From assembly GCA_035359995.1 (NCBI GenBank), contig DAORZT010000004.1, positions 1-64,000 on the forward strand: a stretch of DNA of 64,000 bases, written 5' to 3'. The stretch's first letter is position 1. Each line of letters starts with the position of its first letter. The notes below the pieces were generated by a model. The model saw only the letters and a list, made by a program, of their open reading frames with translations. It was not told the origin of the DNA and ran no database searches. The position numbers and the translations under genes were made by a program. Source of the DNA: JAKPCT01 sp029553165 (GTDB lineage Bacteria > Bacillota > UBA4882 > UBA8346). Positions 39,417-49,366 of this stretch are shown here, one piece after another.

Positions 39417-40772
39417 ATGAAACGCTTGATTATCATTTTAAGCTGTTTGTTTTTAGTATTTTCCGGTCTTATTGTCTATAAAGTCAAAGTTAACCTTGAT
39501 CAGAAAGCGGCTTTGACAAGTCAGTCTGGTCAACAAGGTCAAGGTGGACGTGGCGGCCGGGGACGAGCTGATAGAGGAGCTGTTGTCAGAGTTCAGGCGG
39601 CTAAACGGGAAAGCATTGTTGAGACTTTACGGGTAGTCGGAGAGATAACGCCAGATGTGGAAATACAGATTCAACCCCGAATCAACGGGCGGTTAATCTC
39701 GTTGTTGGTTGAGGAAGGACAAGAGGTTAAAGCCGGTCAGCTGGTTGCCGTTATGGATGATGAGAATATTCGTCTCCAAATCCAACAGAGTGAAGCGAAT
39801 ATAGCAACTTATCAGGCTAATCTGCGTCAGGCAGAATTAAATCTTGCCAAGGCCAAAACAGAGCAAGAACGTTACTTAGAATTGTTAGAAAAAAAGTATA
39901 TTCCGCAACGGGACTATGATAATGTGGAGAGTGCTTACTTATCGGCAAATACTGCCGTAGAAGTTTTAAAAGCTCAATTAAGCGGGGCACAGAAGAATCA
40001 TCAATTATTAAAGTTACAGCTAGAACAGACCAAGATCGTTAGCCCGGCTACCGGGTATGTACTGAAGAAGCATGTATCGGTCGGTATGAATCTGACAACC
40101 GGTACGACTATTTTTACAATCGCTGCTTTAAATAATGTTAAAATCAAGTTTTCGGTTGATCAGAGAGAGGCTGCAAAGATCAAGAAAGATACGGAAGTTC
40201 GGTTTTTAACCGATGCTTATCCGGGAGAGGTTTTTGCAGGAAAGATAAAGGAGATTGCTCCAATTTTTGATTCGCAAACACGGGCGTTAACCTTTTCGGT
40301 GTTAATTTCTAACCCTAATTTGAAATTAGTCCCGGGAATGTTTGGTACGGCCGAGGTTGTAGTTGGAGAAAATGTTGATTCAATTGTTGTACCCCAGGAT
40401 GCTTTAGTCCAACAAGAGGGCAAACAGGGTGTCTTTATTGTCACTCCCGAGCAAACTGCCAAGTTTACCCCTGTTACTACCGGAATTACGGCAGAAGGCC
40501 GGATGGAAATCCTTAATGGTTTAGATGAAGGAGATTCGGTAGTTGTTGTCGGCCAAAACGTCCTGAAGGATGGCCAGTCAGTTCAGATTTTGGAAGGTCG
40601 CCCAACCAAAGCCGGTAATTTTCAACCAGGTCAAAACAGCGGGAGCAAGACTAAACCAGAATTCAACAATAAAAAGAACGAACGGTCGGAAAAAGGACCT
40701 GACTTTAACAGAGAACGGAGGCAGGGTTCCGAAGGTGAGCGTTCTGCCCGTAAGGGGGGTAGCGCTCAATGA
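39417..40772 (+). CDS. RND efflux periplasmic adaptor (HlyD/AcrA family)
   Basis: 451 residues. N-terminal membrane anchor (IIILSCLFLVFSGLIVYKV), a Gly/Arg-rich spacer (QGGRGGRGRADRG), then the membrane-fusion protein fold: barrel/lipoyl motif RINGRLISLLVEEGQEVKAGQLVAVMDD in parts, an alpha-hairpin coiled coil (about 120-200), the second lipoyl half KIVSPATGYVLKKHVSVG, and beta-barrel segments. A low-complexity charged tail covers the last 50 residues. It links the inner-membrane RND pump with the outer-membrane channel. Stop overlaps the pump start by 4 bases (ATGA). Confidence 0.92.
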   Translation: MKRLIIILSCLFLVFSGLIVYKVKVNLDQKAALTSQSGQQGQGGRGGRGRADRGAVVRVQAAKRESIVETLRVVGEITPDVEIQIQPRINGRLISLLVEEGQEVKAGQLVAVMDDENIRLQIQQSEANIATYQANLRQAELNLAKAKTEQERYLELLEKKYIPQRDYDNVESAYLSANTAVEVLKAQLSGAQKNHQLLKLQLEQTKIVSPATGYVLKKHVSVGMNLTTGTTIFTIAALNNVKIKFSVDQREAAKIKKDTEVRFLTDAYPGEVFAGKIKEIAPIFDSQTRALTFSVLISNPNLKLVPGMFGTAEVVVGENVDSIVVPQDALVQQEGKQGVFIVTPEQTAKFTPVTTGITAEGRMEILNGLDEGDSVVVVGQNVLKDGQSVQILEGRPTKAGNFQPGQNSGSKTKPEFNNKKNERSEKGPDFNRERRQGSEGERSARKGGSAQ

Positions 40773-43700
40773 GAATAACAGCCTTTTGTATCCGGCGTCC
40801 GGTTACGACCACAATGCTTTTTTTAGGGATGATCTTATTAGGGGTAATGAGTTATTATCGCTTACCGATCGATCTCTATCCGCAGATCACTTTTCCGGCA
40901 ATCAGTGTTTCAACTTCGTATTCGGGCGCCGGCCCGGAAGAGATTGAACAACTGATCACCATCCCGGTTGAGCAGGCGTTATCTTCGATTAATAAAGTAA
41001 CAACGATCACGTCAGTTTCGCAGGAAGGCAGTTCGCGGGTTACAGTTAACTTTAACTGGGGGACTGATCTGGATGAGGTTACCGATGATATTCGGGCAAC
41101 TTTAGATCGGTTAAGCCGGCGACTTCCTGATGACGCCGGGGCACCAAGCTTATTTAAGTATGATCCTTCGGCAATGCCCTTGATGACAATCGGCTTGTCA
41201 GGAAAAGTAGCGGAAACCGTCTTGCGTAGTTTTGCCGATGATGAGCTCAGTTTTCGACTGCAGCGCGTTGACGGAGTTGCCGGAGTTGATGTACGGGGAG
41301 GCCGCAGCCGTCAAATCAGGGTAGCCCTTCGGCAAGACCGTCTCCAAGCGTTGGGGTTAACGATTGATCAGGTTATCAGTTCGATTCGGAGTTCCAATGT
41401 TACCCAGCCTGCCGGAAATATAACCTCAGGTACAATGGATTTTCTCTTAAGGACCAAAGGAGAGATTAAGGAGGTTGCACAACTCCACAAAATTGTTGTT
41501 GCGCAGCGAGACGGGGTTCCCATTTTCTTAAAGGATATTGCTGATATTCTGGATGATGCCGAAACAGTGCGTTCTTTGGTTCGGATTGATGGAAATCCTG
41601 GAATAGTATTGTCAGTTCAAAAAAAATCGGGATCGAATACCGTTGCTGTTGCTGATGCGGTCTATAAAGCATTGGATAATATTAAACGTCAGTATCCGGA
41701 GTATAACATCCGGATTCTCAATGATAATTCGACCTTTATCCGGCAATCTGTGTCCGGAGTGGTTAATTCGCTTATTTCCGGAGGTATTTTAGCAGCGCTA
41801 ATTTTACTGCTCTTCCTGCATAATATCAGAGCAACGGTGATTACCTGTATTTCAATGCCGATTGCGATCTTAGCTACATTTATCTTAGCTTATTTTGGGA
41901 ATATGACTTTAAACACGATTTCCTTAGGGGGATTAGCACTAGGGGTCGGGATGCTGGTTGATAACTCGATTGTTGTTTTGGACAATATTTTTCATAAATT
42001 TAACCAGGAAGGCCTAACCCAATCCGAAGCGGTGCTTCAAGGGACTGAAGAGATGGGTTCGGCGATTATTGCATCTACCTTGACGACAATTTGTGTTTTT
42101 TTTCCGTTGGTTTTTTTATCAGGACGAACCGGAATCATCTTTAAAGAACTATCATATATGGTGACATTTTCACTACTTTGTTCGTTAGGGGTTGCGATCA
42201 CTTTAATTCCAATGTTATGTGCTAAATTCCTTAAACCCCGTGATTTTAGTGAAGAAGTACATGGCATTGTCAAGAAATTGCTTGAGGTCCAACAGCGATG
42301 GGATGAAACTTATCGCCGGATCTTAACTGCTGCTTTGAAGCATAAGACGGCAGTAATTCTTGGCTGTGTTGGTCTATTTGGATTAATATTATTACTGTGG
42401 CCGTTATTAGGAACGACGTTAGTCCAGCAAGCTGATGAGGGTGTGATCTCTATCCGGATTGATCTACCGATCGGTACCAAGCTGGAGGAGACTGACCGGA
42501 TAACTTTAAATATGGAACAAATAATCCGGGATACCATTCCTGAATTGGATAACATGGAAGTTTCAGTAGGAAGTGGCTGGGGTGGTTCCAATGTTAATCG
42601 TGCTACGATCACTGTAAGATTAACCGAACGTAAAAACCGGCAACGGACAACAGCACAAGTAATTGCTGATTTACAACAACGGTTAAAATTTCCTGGAGCC
42701 AGAATCAGAATTTATGCTCCCAGTAATATGCGGATGCTCTATGGTGGTTCACAATTCCCGATTGCGATCGATGTCCGGGGGCATGATCCGGAACTCAGCC
42801 GCGAGGTTGCCAATTTGGTTGTTGCTAAGATCAGTGATATCCCTGGGATTTCCAATGCCAGTATTTCACGTGAGGAGGAACGTCCGGAATTGGTGATCGA
42901 AGTCGATCGGGAACGGGCTGCTGATTTGGGAATTACCGCTGCCAAGATTGGTGATACCATTCAGGCAGGGATTGAGGGAAAAGTAGCTACAATTATCAGA
43001 AGAAGCGGTCAGGAGATTCAAGTAAAAGTCAATTTACAAGATTCTGATAAGCAGTCGGTCCAAGACCTGGGAAGAATCATGATTGCCGGTAACGGCGGAA
43101 TTGTGGTACCCCTTTCCAGTATTGCAACGATTAGAAACTCCAGTGGTCCGGTAGCGATTGAACGTAAGGACCGGGAGCGAAATATCACCGTAACTGCGAG
43201 TTTAGACCAACGGGATCTATCAAGTGCGATGCAGGATATTCAATCAGAGTTGGGTCAGTTAAAACTGCCCCAAGGGGTCAATCTGGTCTATGCCGGGGAT
43301 TATGAAGAACAACAAAAAAGTGCGAAAGAGTTATTCGTCACGATCTTGTTATCATTGGCGTTGGTTTACATGGTGATGGCCTCGCAATTTGAATCGATTC
43401 TGGACCCTTTATTAATTATGATTTCGGTTCCGTTTGCGCTTGGAGGTGTAATTTTAATGTTATTCTTAACCGATACCGCGATTGACAATCAGGTATATAT
43501 TGGCTTGATTATCTTAGGTGGCGTGGTGGTTAACAATGCGATTGTAATGATCAGTTATTTCCGGCTGTTAATGGAGCGAGGAATTGATCTCAAGACAGCA
43601 GTTATTGACGGTGCTGCCAGTCGTTTGCGGCCAATATTTATGACCACTGCGACGACCGTTTTAGGGCTGGTGCCATTAGCGCTGGGAATCGGAGAGGGAT

Positions 43701-45217
43701 CAGAGTTACAAGCGCCAATGGCCCGGACAGTTATTGGAGGATTATCATTCTCAACCATTTTGGTCTTAATTATCATTCCGCTCTCTTTCTATGCTTTAGA
43801 AGAATTTCTTGTTAAATTTCGGCAGCGGTTTGTCAAAAAGACGGTTAATATCAGTGTGATTATCTTTCTTCTAGTAGGATTAACGTTATTAATTACTGGT
43901 AATCCTGCTCAAGCTGAAACTCCTGAACAATTATCGATCAAAGAAGCTGTCACCTTGGCCCTTGAAAACAGTGAAGACGGGCGGATCATTCTCCAAAAAC
44001 AAGCCAGTGCCGAATCCAGTTACCGGGAGACCATGGGAAGTAAAGGGTTTCAGCTTTATTCACAACTGGAAACAACCAGTGATGATGATAAGCACTCCAG
44101 TACAATCAGTTTAAATGCGGAGAAAAAAGTTCCCGTAGCAAACTTGTTGGGAATTCAGTCATTATCGGACCAAGTTGCTGCTTATAATCTAAGACGGGAT
44201 TTATTAGCTCTGGATATTGAGAAACAAAATTTGATTTATCAAGTGATCAAGGCTTACCAGGACGTATTATTAGCCAAACGCGATCTGGATATTGCTACTC
44301 AGTCGTTTCAGAGAGCCGAGCGATTTTATGACGAGGTCCTGACGCGTTCCAAATTAGGGTTGACCAGTATTACCGATGAGATGGGCGCGGCAACCCAGGT
44401 TGCCAATGCCAAAACCAGCTTGGCGCGGAGCCGTCATAAATATAATTTGGCTAAATTGAAGTTTTGCCAATGGCTAAACATCGATCCGGCTAAGGAGTTG
44501 GAGTTGGTCGAACCAAAAACCCAGTTTGGAAATGATGAGTATCAAAATTTATTAAATGAAGCTTTAGCGAAACGGATTGAGTTAGAAAAGGCGCAAGTGG
44601 AGAAAGAAAGTGCCGCAACGCTTTTAAAGTTGGCGAAACGCTCCGAACAGCTTGGAATAACTTTGAGTTGGGATTTTGAGCGGGAACATGCTGTTGCGGG
44701 TCTCAGTTTATCGAATTTAGGCCGTGACAATTCAGTTGGCGAATGGCAGATTGGTACCAATGCCAAATTGATGTTGAGTGACCCGGAAGATTCGAAGCGT
44801 GATGACTATTCGGACTGGGGAAAAGTGAAATTGGTGTTCCATTGGACCTTTTTTGATGGCAATGTCCGTAAAGAGCGAATCAAGCAAGCGCAGTTACTGG
44901 TTGCCCAACGGGATGAAGCTGTAAAAAAGACAGAAAAAACCGTTCAATATAGTGTTGAAGAAGCTTACGGCAATATTATGAATCAGGCTGATAATTTACA
45001 AAGCAGTGAATTACAGCTGAAATACAATCAGTTATTATTGGAGTCCACTGAGGCCAAGCTGCGCAGTGGACTGGCTTCGGTAAAAGATGTTTTAGACGCC
45101 CAAACTTCATTGGCAAATGCTGAAGCCGAGTATGAAAAGAGTAAGACTTCTTACTACCTGGCGTGGATCGAGTTATTGTTGGCTACGGGTAATTTGAAGC
45201 TGGAGAATCTGGAATGA
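40769..45217 (+). CDS. RND efflux pump fused to a TolC-like outer-membrane channel
   Basis: 1482 residues in one frame. Residues 1-1027 are an AcrB/SwrC-type RND pump: IRRPVTTTMLFLGMILLG, the TM4 acidic motif LVDNSIVVLDN (Asp398), and VVVNNAIVMISYF in TM10. Residues 1018-1049 look like a signal peptide: basic RQRFVKK, hydrophobic ISVIIFLLVGLTLLI, then NPAQA before E1050. Residues 1050-1482 are a TolC/OEP domain of normal length, starting EQLSIKEAVTLALENS with two helical repeats. No internal start codon with a ribosome-binding site is visible. Likely product is either a tethered pump-channel or a polyprotein cut after Ala1049. Similar CzcA-OEP fusions are known in Bacteroidetes; in a Bacillota-like genome it is unusual. 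Confidence 0.9.
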   Translation: MRITAFCIRRPVTTTMLFLGMILLGVMSYYRLPIDLYPQITFPAISVSTSYSGAGPEEIEQLITIPVEQALSSINKVTTITSVSQEGSSRVTVNFNWGTDLDEVTDDIRATLDRLSRRLPDDAGAPSLFKYDPSAMPLMTIGLSGKVAETVLRSFADDELSFRLQRVDGVAGVDVRGGRSRQIRVALRQDRLQALGLTIDQVISSIRSSNVTQPAGNITSGTMDFLLRTKGEIKEVAQLHKIVVAQRDGVPIFLKDIADILDDAETVRSLVRIDGNPGIVLSVQKKSGSNTVAVADAVYKALDNIKRQYPEYNIRILNDNSTFIRQSVSGVVNSLISGGILAALILLLFLHNIRATVITCISMPIAILATFILAYFGNMTLNTISLGGLALGVGMLVDNSIVVLDNIFHKFNQEGLTQSEAVLQGTEEMGSAIIASTLTTICVFFPLVFLSGRTGIIFKELSYMVTFSLLCSLGVAITLIPMLCAKFLKPRDFSEEVHGIVKKLLEVQQRWDETYRRILTAALKHKTAVILGCVGLFGLILLLWPLLGTTLVQQADEGVISIRIDLPIGTKLEETDRITLNMEQIIRDTIPELDNMEVSVGSGWGGSNVNRATITVRLTERKNRQRTTAQVIADLQQRLKFPGARIRIYAPSNMRMLYGGSQFPIAIDVRGHDPELSREVANLVVAKISDIPGISNASISREEERPELVIEVDRERAADLGITAAKIGDTIQAGIEGKVATIIRRSGQEIQVKVNLQDSDKQSVQDLGRIMIAGNGGIVVPLSSIATIRNSSGPVAIERKDRERNITVTASLDQRDLSSAMQDIQSELGQLKLPQGVNLVYAGDYEEQQKSAKELFVTILLSLALVYMVMASQFESILDPLLIMISVPFALGGVILMLFLTDTAIDNQVYIGLIILGGVVVNNAIVMISYFRLLMERGIDLKTAVIDGAASRLRPIFMTTATTVLGLVPLALGIGEGSELQAPMARTVIGGLSFSTILVLIIIPLSFYALEEFLVKFRQRFVKKTVNISVIIFLLVGLTLLITGNPAQAETPEQLSIKEAVTLALENSEDGRIILQKQASAESSYRETMGSKGFQLYSQLETTSDDDKHSSTISLNAEKKVPVANLLGIQSLSDQVAAYNLRRDLLALDIEKQNLIYQVIKAYQDVLLAKRDLDIATQSFQRAERFYDEVLTRSKLGLTSITDEMGAATQVANAKTSLARSRHKYNLAKLKFCQWLNIDPAKELELVEPKTQFGNDEYQNLLNEALAKRIELEKAQVEKESAATLLKLAKRSEQLGITLSWDFEREHAVAGLSLSNLGRDNSVGEWQIGTNAKLMLSDPEDSKRDDYSDWGKVKLVFHWTFFDGNVRKERIKQAQLLVAQRDEAVKKTEKTVQYSVEEAYGNIMNQADNLQSSELQLKYNQLLLESTEAKLRSGLASVKDVLDAQTSLANAEAEYEKSKTSYYLAWIELLLATGNLKLENLE

Positions 45218-45295
45218 GACCTATGGATTATTGTTAAATATTAATTTTTGTATGATAATAATAGTAAGGGAATCATTTTAGGCAGGGATGTTCAA

Positions 45296-45790
45296 ATGAT
45301 TAACTTTAATAGTCGAATTAGTTTTGGCCCAAATCAAGCTCATTACCCACAAAATAATGCTGCAACGAATACCATGGCTCAAATCAATCAAGACACTAAT
45401 TTTGGTGCGGGCTTGATCAAAAACAATGCAGTATCAACCAAGCTGTCGGAACAATTGCAGGTGAAAGAGTGTCCAACATGTAAAAACCGGCAATACCAGG
45501 ATGACTCGGATGATCCTGGTGTGTCGATGCAGACACCGACGCGGTTGGATCCAAGTAATGCAGCGGCTATGGTTACATCTCACGAACAGGAGCATGTGGT
45601 CCGGGAGCAAGCAAAGGCTGCTGAAGAAGGCCGTAAAGTAGTTATGCAGAATGTAATAATCCATACAGATGTTTGCCCCGACTGTGGCAGAGTGTATGTA
45701 TCAGGAGGAGAAACGACTACAGTTACCAAGCCCAAGGATAACAACTCTGATCTAACAGGTATTGGTAAGTTATTAGATATGTTGGTATGA
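45296..45790 (+). CDS. SprA-related putative metallopeptidase-like protein
   Basis: 164 residues from ATG at 45296. Disordered N-terminal 50 residues, then CPTCKNRQYQDDSDDPGVSMQTPTRLDP in pieces, followed by an HExxH motif in SHEQEHVVREQA and a second cysteine pair in VCPDCGRVYVSGG. This matches a Bacillota family of SprA-like proteins whose function is not known; HExxH suggests zinc binding, but activity is unproven. It has no membrane segment or signal. It follows the efflux pump after 78 bases and ends before a terminator. The neighbour relation may be accidental. Confidence 0.7.
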   Translation: MINFNSRISFGPNQAHYPQNNAATNTMAQINQDTNFGAGLIKNNAVSTKLSEQLQVKECPTCKNRQYQDDSDDPGVSMQTPTRLDPSNAAAMVTSHEQEHVVREQAKAAEEGRKVVMQNVIIHTDVCPDCGRVYVSGGETTTVTKPKDNNSDLTGIGKLLDMLV

Positions 45791-45808
45791 TGATTTAATA
45801 TTAGCAAA

Positions 45809-45838
45809 AAACCTTCGCTATATAGTGGGCGAAGGTTT
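45809..45838. terminator. bidirectional terminator
   Basis: AAACCTTCGC (45809-45818) and GCGAAGGTTT (45829-45838) with a 10-base loop and A/T runs on both sides, between the convergent SprA-like and lipoprotein genes. Confidence 0.8.
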
Positions 45839-45855
45839 CTATTTTGATTATCAAT

Positions 45856-48216
45856 TTATTTCTTTCCTTTGAGATAATTACTCAAATCAGCGCATTCTTG
45901 AAGTACTTCCTGATAGTATCTGGTATCGGAGTATTGCTCAGCCAATAGTTGATAGTAGTATTCTTTCCCTTTGCCTTCCGGGGTAAATGCTTCCTGCCTT
46001 GAAAATTCGGTTTGGGAGGCGGCGGCCAGGAAACAGCAGCGCGCTGCTAACTCCTTGTTAGTGCTGACTTTCATTGCCTTATCATAGAAGTACCAGGCAT
46101 TTTTACGATTAGCCCATTCAGAATAATAGTGGTTAAAATTAGTACTTGAGAATGTTTCAAGATAGAACGGGTATCGGGGATTATCATCCGAAAAATCAAA
46201 TGAAGGATAATAATCGAGATTTACCATGTAATAACTCCATTGGCCTGAATGAAAGTAAGCATTGGCAATTTGGTAATAATAGAGATCTGCTTTATCAGGG
46301 TGCTTTTCAGCCGTTGCTAACAGTTGATTGATCTTTTTTACGAATTCGTACTTTGAGATTGCCGGGAATTCGTTTTGACCTTTTGGATAACGATATAAAC
46401 CGGTTTTAGGATTGTAATAGTTGGTTTCAAAACTGGTATTGATTAAGTTTTGATTAATTTCATTCCAATAAGAAGGCGGTATTTTAGCCAGAAATTTTAA
46501 AGCTTCAGAGTAATTGCCTTCATTGAGGTATTTACTGCCTCTAATATAATACAAGTCATCAATATTATTAATCAAATTACTGGTCAGGAAACGATCAAAC
46601 ACTGTCTTTTCGGGATTAGTAATGTAGTTACTGATTCGTTCTAAAGATTGATGATCGCAGTGGTTGATCAAAAATGAAGTGGCTAAATTACCATAACCGG
46701 TTTGGTCAATGCAGCAGAATCCTTTGGCTAACTGTCCGGCCCTGAAGTATTTTTGCGCCATCAGGATTAGGTAGGAACGGTAAATGATTGTATTATTATA
46801 TTGCTCTGGGTAGTTTCTAAATTGTCGAAGTGTCGGAGCTATTGCTGTCTCAAGCCCTTCACTGATTCGGTCTGTTTTAGCTAACTCGATCAGACCCCGG
46901 AAAGCATTTAACCATGGGGTGAAGGTATCATCAGTTTTAATATGTTCAACCTGGTCAAAATGTATTTTAGCAGTTTCATATTCTTTGAGCAAGATTGATA
47001 AATAACCGGCTGCCATCTGCCATAAGGCTGGCCGGCGAATGCGACTCTGATCGACGTTGATCACAAATTCTCGTAAGTCTCTGATGTAATTGAGCGATTC
47101 TTCACTTGGAGTTAGTTGTGAAAAGAAGAAATCAGAAGTGAGTAAGGCTTTTTCTAACTTGTTGATATAATAGACCAGCATAAACTCTAACCGTGATGAT
47201 TTAGGTTCCAGTAAATAGACTTGGGTCAATGGTTCCAGATTGAGGCGTCCTTCATCTTTTAAAAACCACATTAACCACAGGGTAGCTTTTCGGTGATTGT
47301 TGCCGGCTTTTGCGAGCGTTTCCTGCCATACTTTTGGAGTAGGAAGATAGAATTCGATCATTGCTTCGTTCATTAAGAGAGGCGCCTGATCAAAAACCAA
47401 TGAAGTATAAACTAAAAAGTCGCTTTCTTTTCTTAATTTCTTGAAAGCACCGGCTTTATGGCGCAGGGCATGAAAACGGTAGGCACTCTCGTGTTTGAGC
47501 GTGGCAACCAGTGAGTCATAATAGCGGATGCAATCGGCGGATTTATTGGCATAATTGGCCAGTCTGACGATCTGGTATCCATAGCGCAGCTTTAAGAAAG
47601 GATTAGTGGTCCTTTGATAGTTGGCTAAACCTTCATCGATCAGTACTTGCATTTTTTGTGGATCACGAATCTTCTTCATTTCCTCTTCAAAATCCCAGAA
47701 CCAACCAGCAAAGTAGGCAAACGGTTCGCATTTTTTGGCAAAGATCAAGTATTCCAAAGTATCCAGTTGCGAAATGTTGGTTAAGTAATTTAAAAAAGAG
47801 TTTGGTGACTTTGGAATGGGTTGATTACTTATAACACGTTGTTTGATTGCTTCTAATTGTTTTAGTTCGGTTTTATAGATCACTTCTTCAATGGCTTTGG
47901 TTTCAATTTTAACATTAATATACTGTTGCCACTCACGGAGATTAGCAGTCTTGAATGGTTCAGGATCGTAGTCAGCCTGATTGTTATCACCGTCTGATCT
48001 CTTATGGGCTTCCCAATGCGTTTGGAAGAGATATTGTTTTAAAAAAGGATCACTGCCAAACTGCGAAGGGAAAAAAGAGATGTCCGATGGTACCAGTTCA
48101 TTAGTAGCAACTGATTCGTATGATGGAACAGCGCAACCTTGAATGAGCGGTGTCCAACAACTTGTGACAAAGCAAAGACTAATTAATAGAATTAAAAATG
48201 GTTTGTAATTTTTCAT
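45856..48216 (-). CDS. large TPR-like lipoprotein, unknown
   Basis: 786 residues. Signal peptide with lipobox VTSC (Cys20), so probably lipid-anchored and periplasmic or surface exposed. The rest is almost entirely helical, with TPR-like words such as ADLYYYQIANAYFHSGQW, KEYETAKIHFDQVEHIK and NEGNYSEALKFLAKIP. Many tyrosines and aromatic pairs. I do not recognise the family. Its start overlaps the preceding gene's end by 38 bases, so the two lipoproteins are coexpressed and probably work together. Confidence 0.7.
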   Translation of the reverse strand: MKNYKPFLILLISLCFVTSCWTPLIQGCAVPSYESVATNELVPSDISFFPSQFGSDPFLKQYLFQTHWEAHKRSDGDNNQADYDPEPFKTANLREWQQYINVKIETKAIEEVIYKTELKQLEAIKQRVISNQPIPKSPNSFLNYLTNISQLDTLEYLIFAKKCEPFAYFAGWFWDFEEEMKKIRDPQKMQVLIDEGLANYQRTTNPFLKLRYGYQIVRLANYANKSADCIRYYDSLVATLKHESAYRFHALRHKAGAFKKLRKESDFLVYTSLVFDQAPLLMNEAMIEFYLPTPKVWQETLAKAGNNHRKATLWLMWFLKDEGRLNLEPLTQVYLLEPKSSRLEFMLVYYINKLEKALLTSDFFFSQLTPSEESLNYIRDLREFVINVDQSRIRRPALWQMAAGYLSILLKEYETAKIHFDQVEHIKTDDTFTPWLNAFRGLIELAKTDRISEGLETAIAPTLRQFRNYPEQYNNTIIYRSYLILMAQKYFRAGQLAKGFCCIDQTGYGNLATSFLINHCDHQSLERISNYITNPEKTVFDRFLTSNLINNIDDLYYIRGSKYLNEGNYSEALKFLAKIPPSYWNEINQNLINTSFETNYYNPKTGLYRYPKGQNEFPAISKYEFVKKINQLLATAEKHPDKADLYYYQIANAYFHSGQWSYYMVNLDYYPSFDFSDDNPRYPFYLETFSSTNFNHYYSEWANRKNAWYFYDKAMKVSTNKELAARCCFLAAASQTEFSRQEAFTPEGKGKEYYYQLLAEQYSDTRYYQEVLQECADLSNYLKGKK

Positions 48217-49243
48217 ACGAAAACCTCCTAATCAATTCTGAATCAAAGTGATAAATAATTACGTTGGTTGCAGGATGTTTATTGTTAAGATTTTTTTTGA
48301 TAAACTTCGCGGTTTTGAGCACTTCTTTGTAGTCGCTTTCATCAATCCGGATCCGGTCATTTTTGTAAATGTAGGATTGATTTAAGTAGGTATTTTTTAC
48401 TGCGATAAAAGTGTTGTCATTAATCCGTTTGAAGTTCGGGTTGTTTACTAAACTATTAATGGTTACATTGTTAATCAGACCGGTATAGCGCTCACTTTGA
48501 AAGACCGCACCCCATGAGTAGATTGGAAGCGCGACATCAAGTTGTAACGGGTATTGTTTCAAAACGCGATTGAGATAGGTAACTGCAGTATCATAGGTTA
48601 AGATCGAGTTTTTAATTCCGGCTTGTCCGGGATGCCCAAGGTTATAACACATCAAAACCCCTTTGGTGACCGGTGGGATTCCTGTTTGTTTGGGATATTT
48701 GATTTGGTGCAAGCGGATGGTCGCTGAAAGCTCAATTGTGGTTAATTGTTCTTCAGCGCTCCAATTATCTAATTCATTGCGAATCCTTTTTAATAAGGTA
48801 AAATATTTCTCGTGATTATTTTTTGTCCAATCACAGTCCAGTTGAATTTCGGGAAATGGAGGAAGCTGATTGTTCATCTGGATCTGCCGGACTTTCTTCA
48901 CAATATTTTGGGCCAGCGCGGTTAATTGTCCGCTCGGACAGTTGTTAATTGTCTCATTGGTAATATAGATGGTTGGTATCAAAACAATATCGTTCGGGAC
49001 CGGAGTCTGAAAGCTGATTGCCGGAGTGGGAAGCGGAGCATTGTATGTTGGATCCCATTTAACATCAAAAAATCTGATGTAAAGTCGCTTGATTTGCAGC
49101 TTTTGTAAGGTGCTTAAATCCTCGTTTTGCAGGTTGAAATTCGACTTCCAATAATAAAAACTCTTGGTGGTCTGTTTGACAGGACTACAGGAAGCAACCA
49201 ACAAAATTAATATAATCAGTGGAATTAATTTCAAGTTCCGCAA
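48179..49243 (-). CDS. lipoprotein with a predicted TIM-barrel-like domain
   Basis: 354 residues from TTG at 49243, placed 7 bases after GGAGGT; an ATG one base after that site is too close. Lipobox LVASC (Cys18). The mature protein has alternating strands and helices with RLYIRFFDVKWDP, EIQLDCDWT, VLMCYNLGHPG and LDVALPIYSWGAVF, which resemble the beta-strand ends of GH18-like or other glycosidase barrels. Catalytic function is not shown. A 23-codon relic of a second copy lies at 52858. Divergent from the TrmB regulator at 49403, which may control it. Confidence 0.65.
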   Translation of the reverse strand: MRNLKLIPLIILILLVASCSPVKQTTKSFYYWKSNFNLQNEDLSTLQKLQIKRLYIRFFDVKWDPTYNAPLPTPAISFQTPVPNDIVLIPTIYITNETINNCPSGQLTALAQNIVKKVRQIQMNNQLPPFPEIQLDCDWTKNNHEKYFTLLKRIRNELDNWSAEEQLTTIELSATIRLHQIKYPKQTGIPPVTKGVLMCYNLGHPGQAGIKNSILTYDTAVTYLNRVLKQYPLQLDVALPIYSWGAVFQSERYTGLINNVTINSLVNNPNFKRINDNTFIAVKNTYLNQSYIYKNDRIRIDESDYKEVLKTAKFIKKNLNNKHPATNVIIYHFDSELIRRFSYEKLQTIFNSIN

Positions 49244-49336
49244 GATCATACCTCCATAATTTGCAATAATTCTCGATTTCAATAATTATTCCTGCCTTCG
49301 TCAAAGATGGAAAAACGTTTTTTGTTGCTCTAAGAG

Positions 49337-49366
49337 TTGACATTCGATTCATGATTGTAGTATAGT
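49337..49366 (+). promoter_or_regulatory. sigma-A promoter of the TrmB-family gene
   Basis: TTGACA (49337-49342), an 18-base spacer, TATAGT (49361-49366), about 37 bases before the start codon. The -10 box overlaps the inverted repeat described separately. Confidence 0.6.

Noticed and set aside
43800..43930. Frameshift or missed stop separating the RND and TolC parts
   Set aside because: The frame is continuous through a well-formed signal-peptide-like segment and no alternative start with a ribosome-binding site is present; a sequencing error cannot be fully excluded but is not needed.
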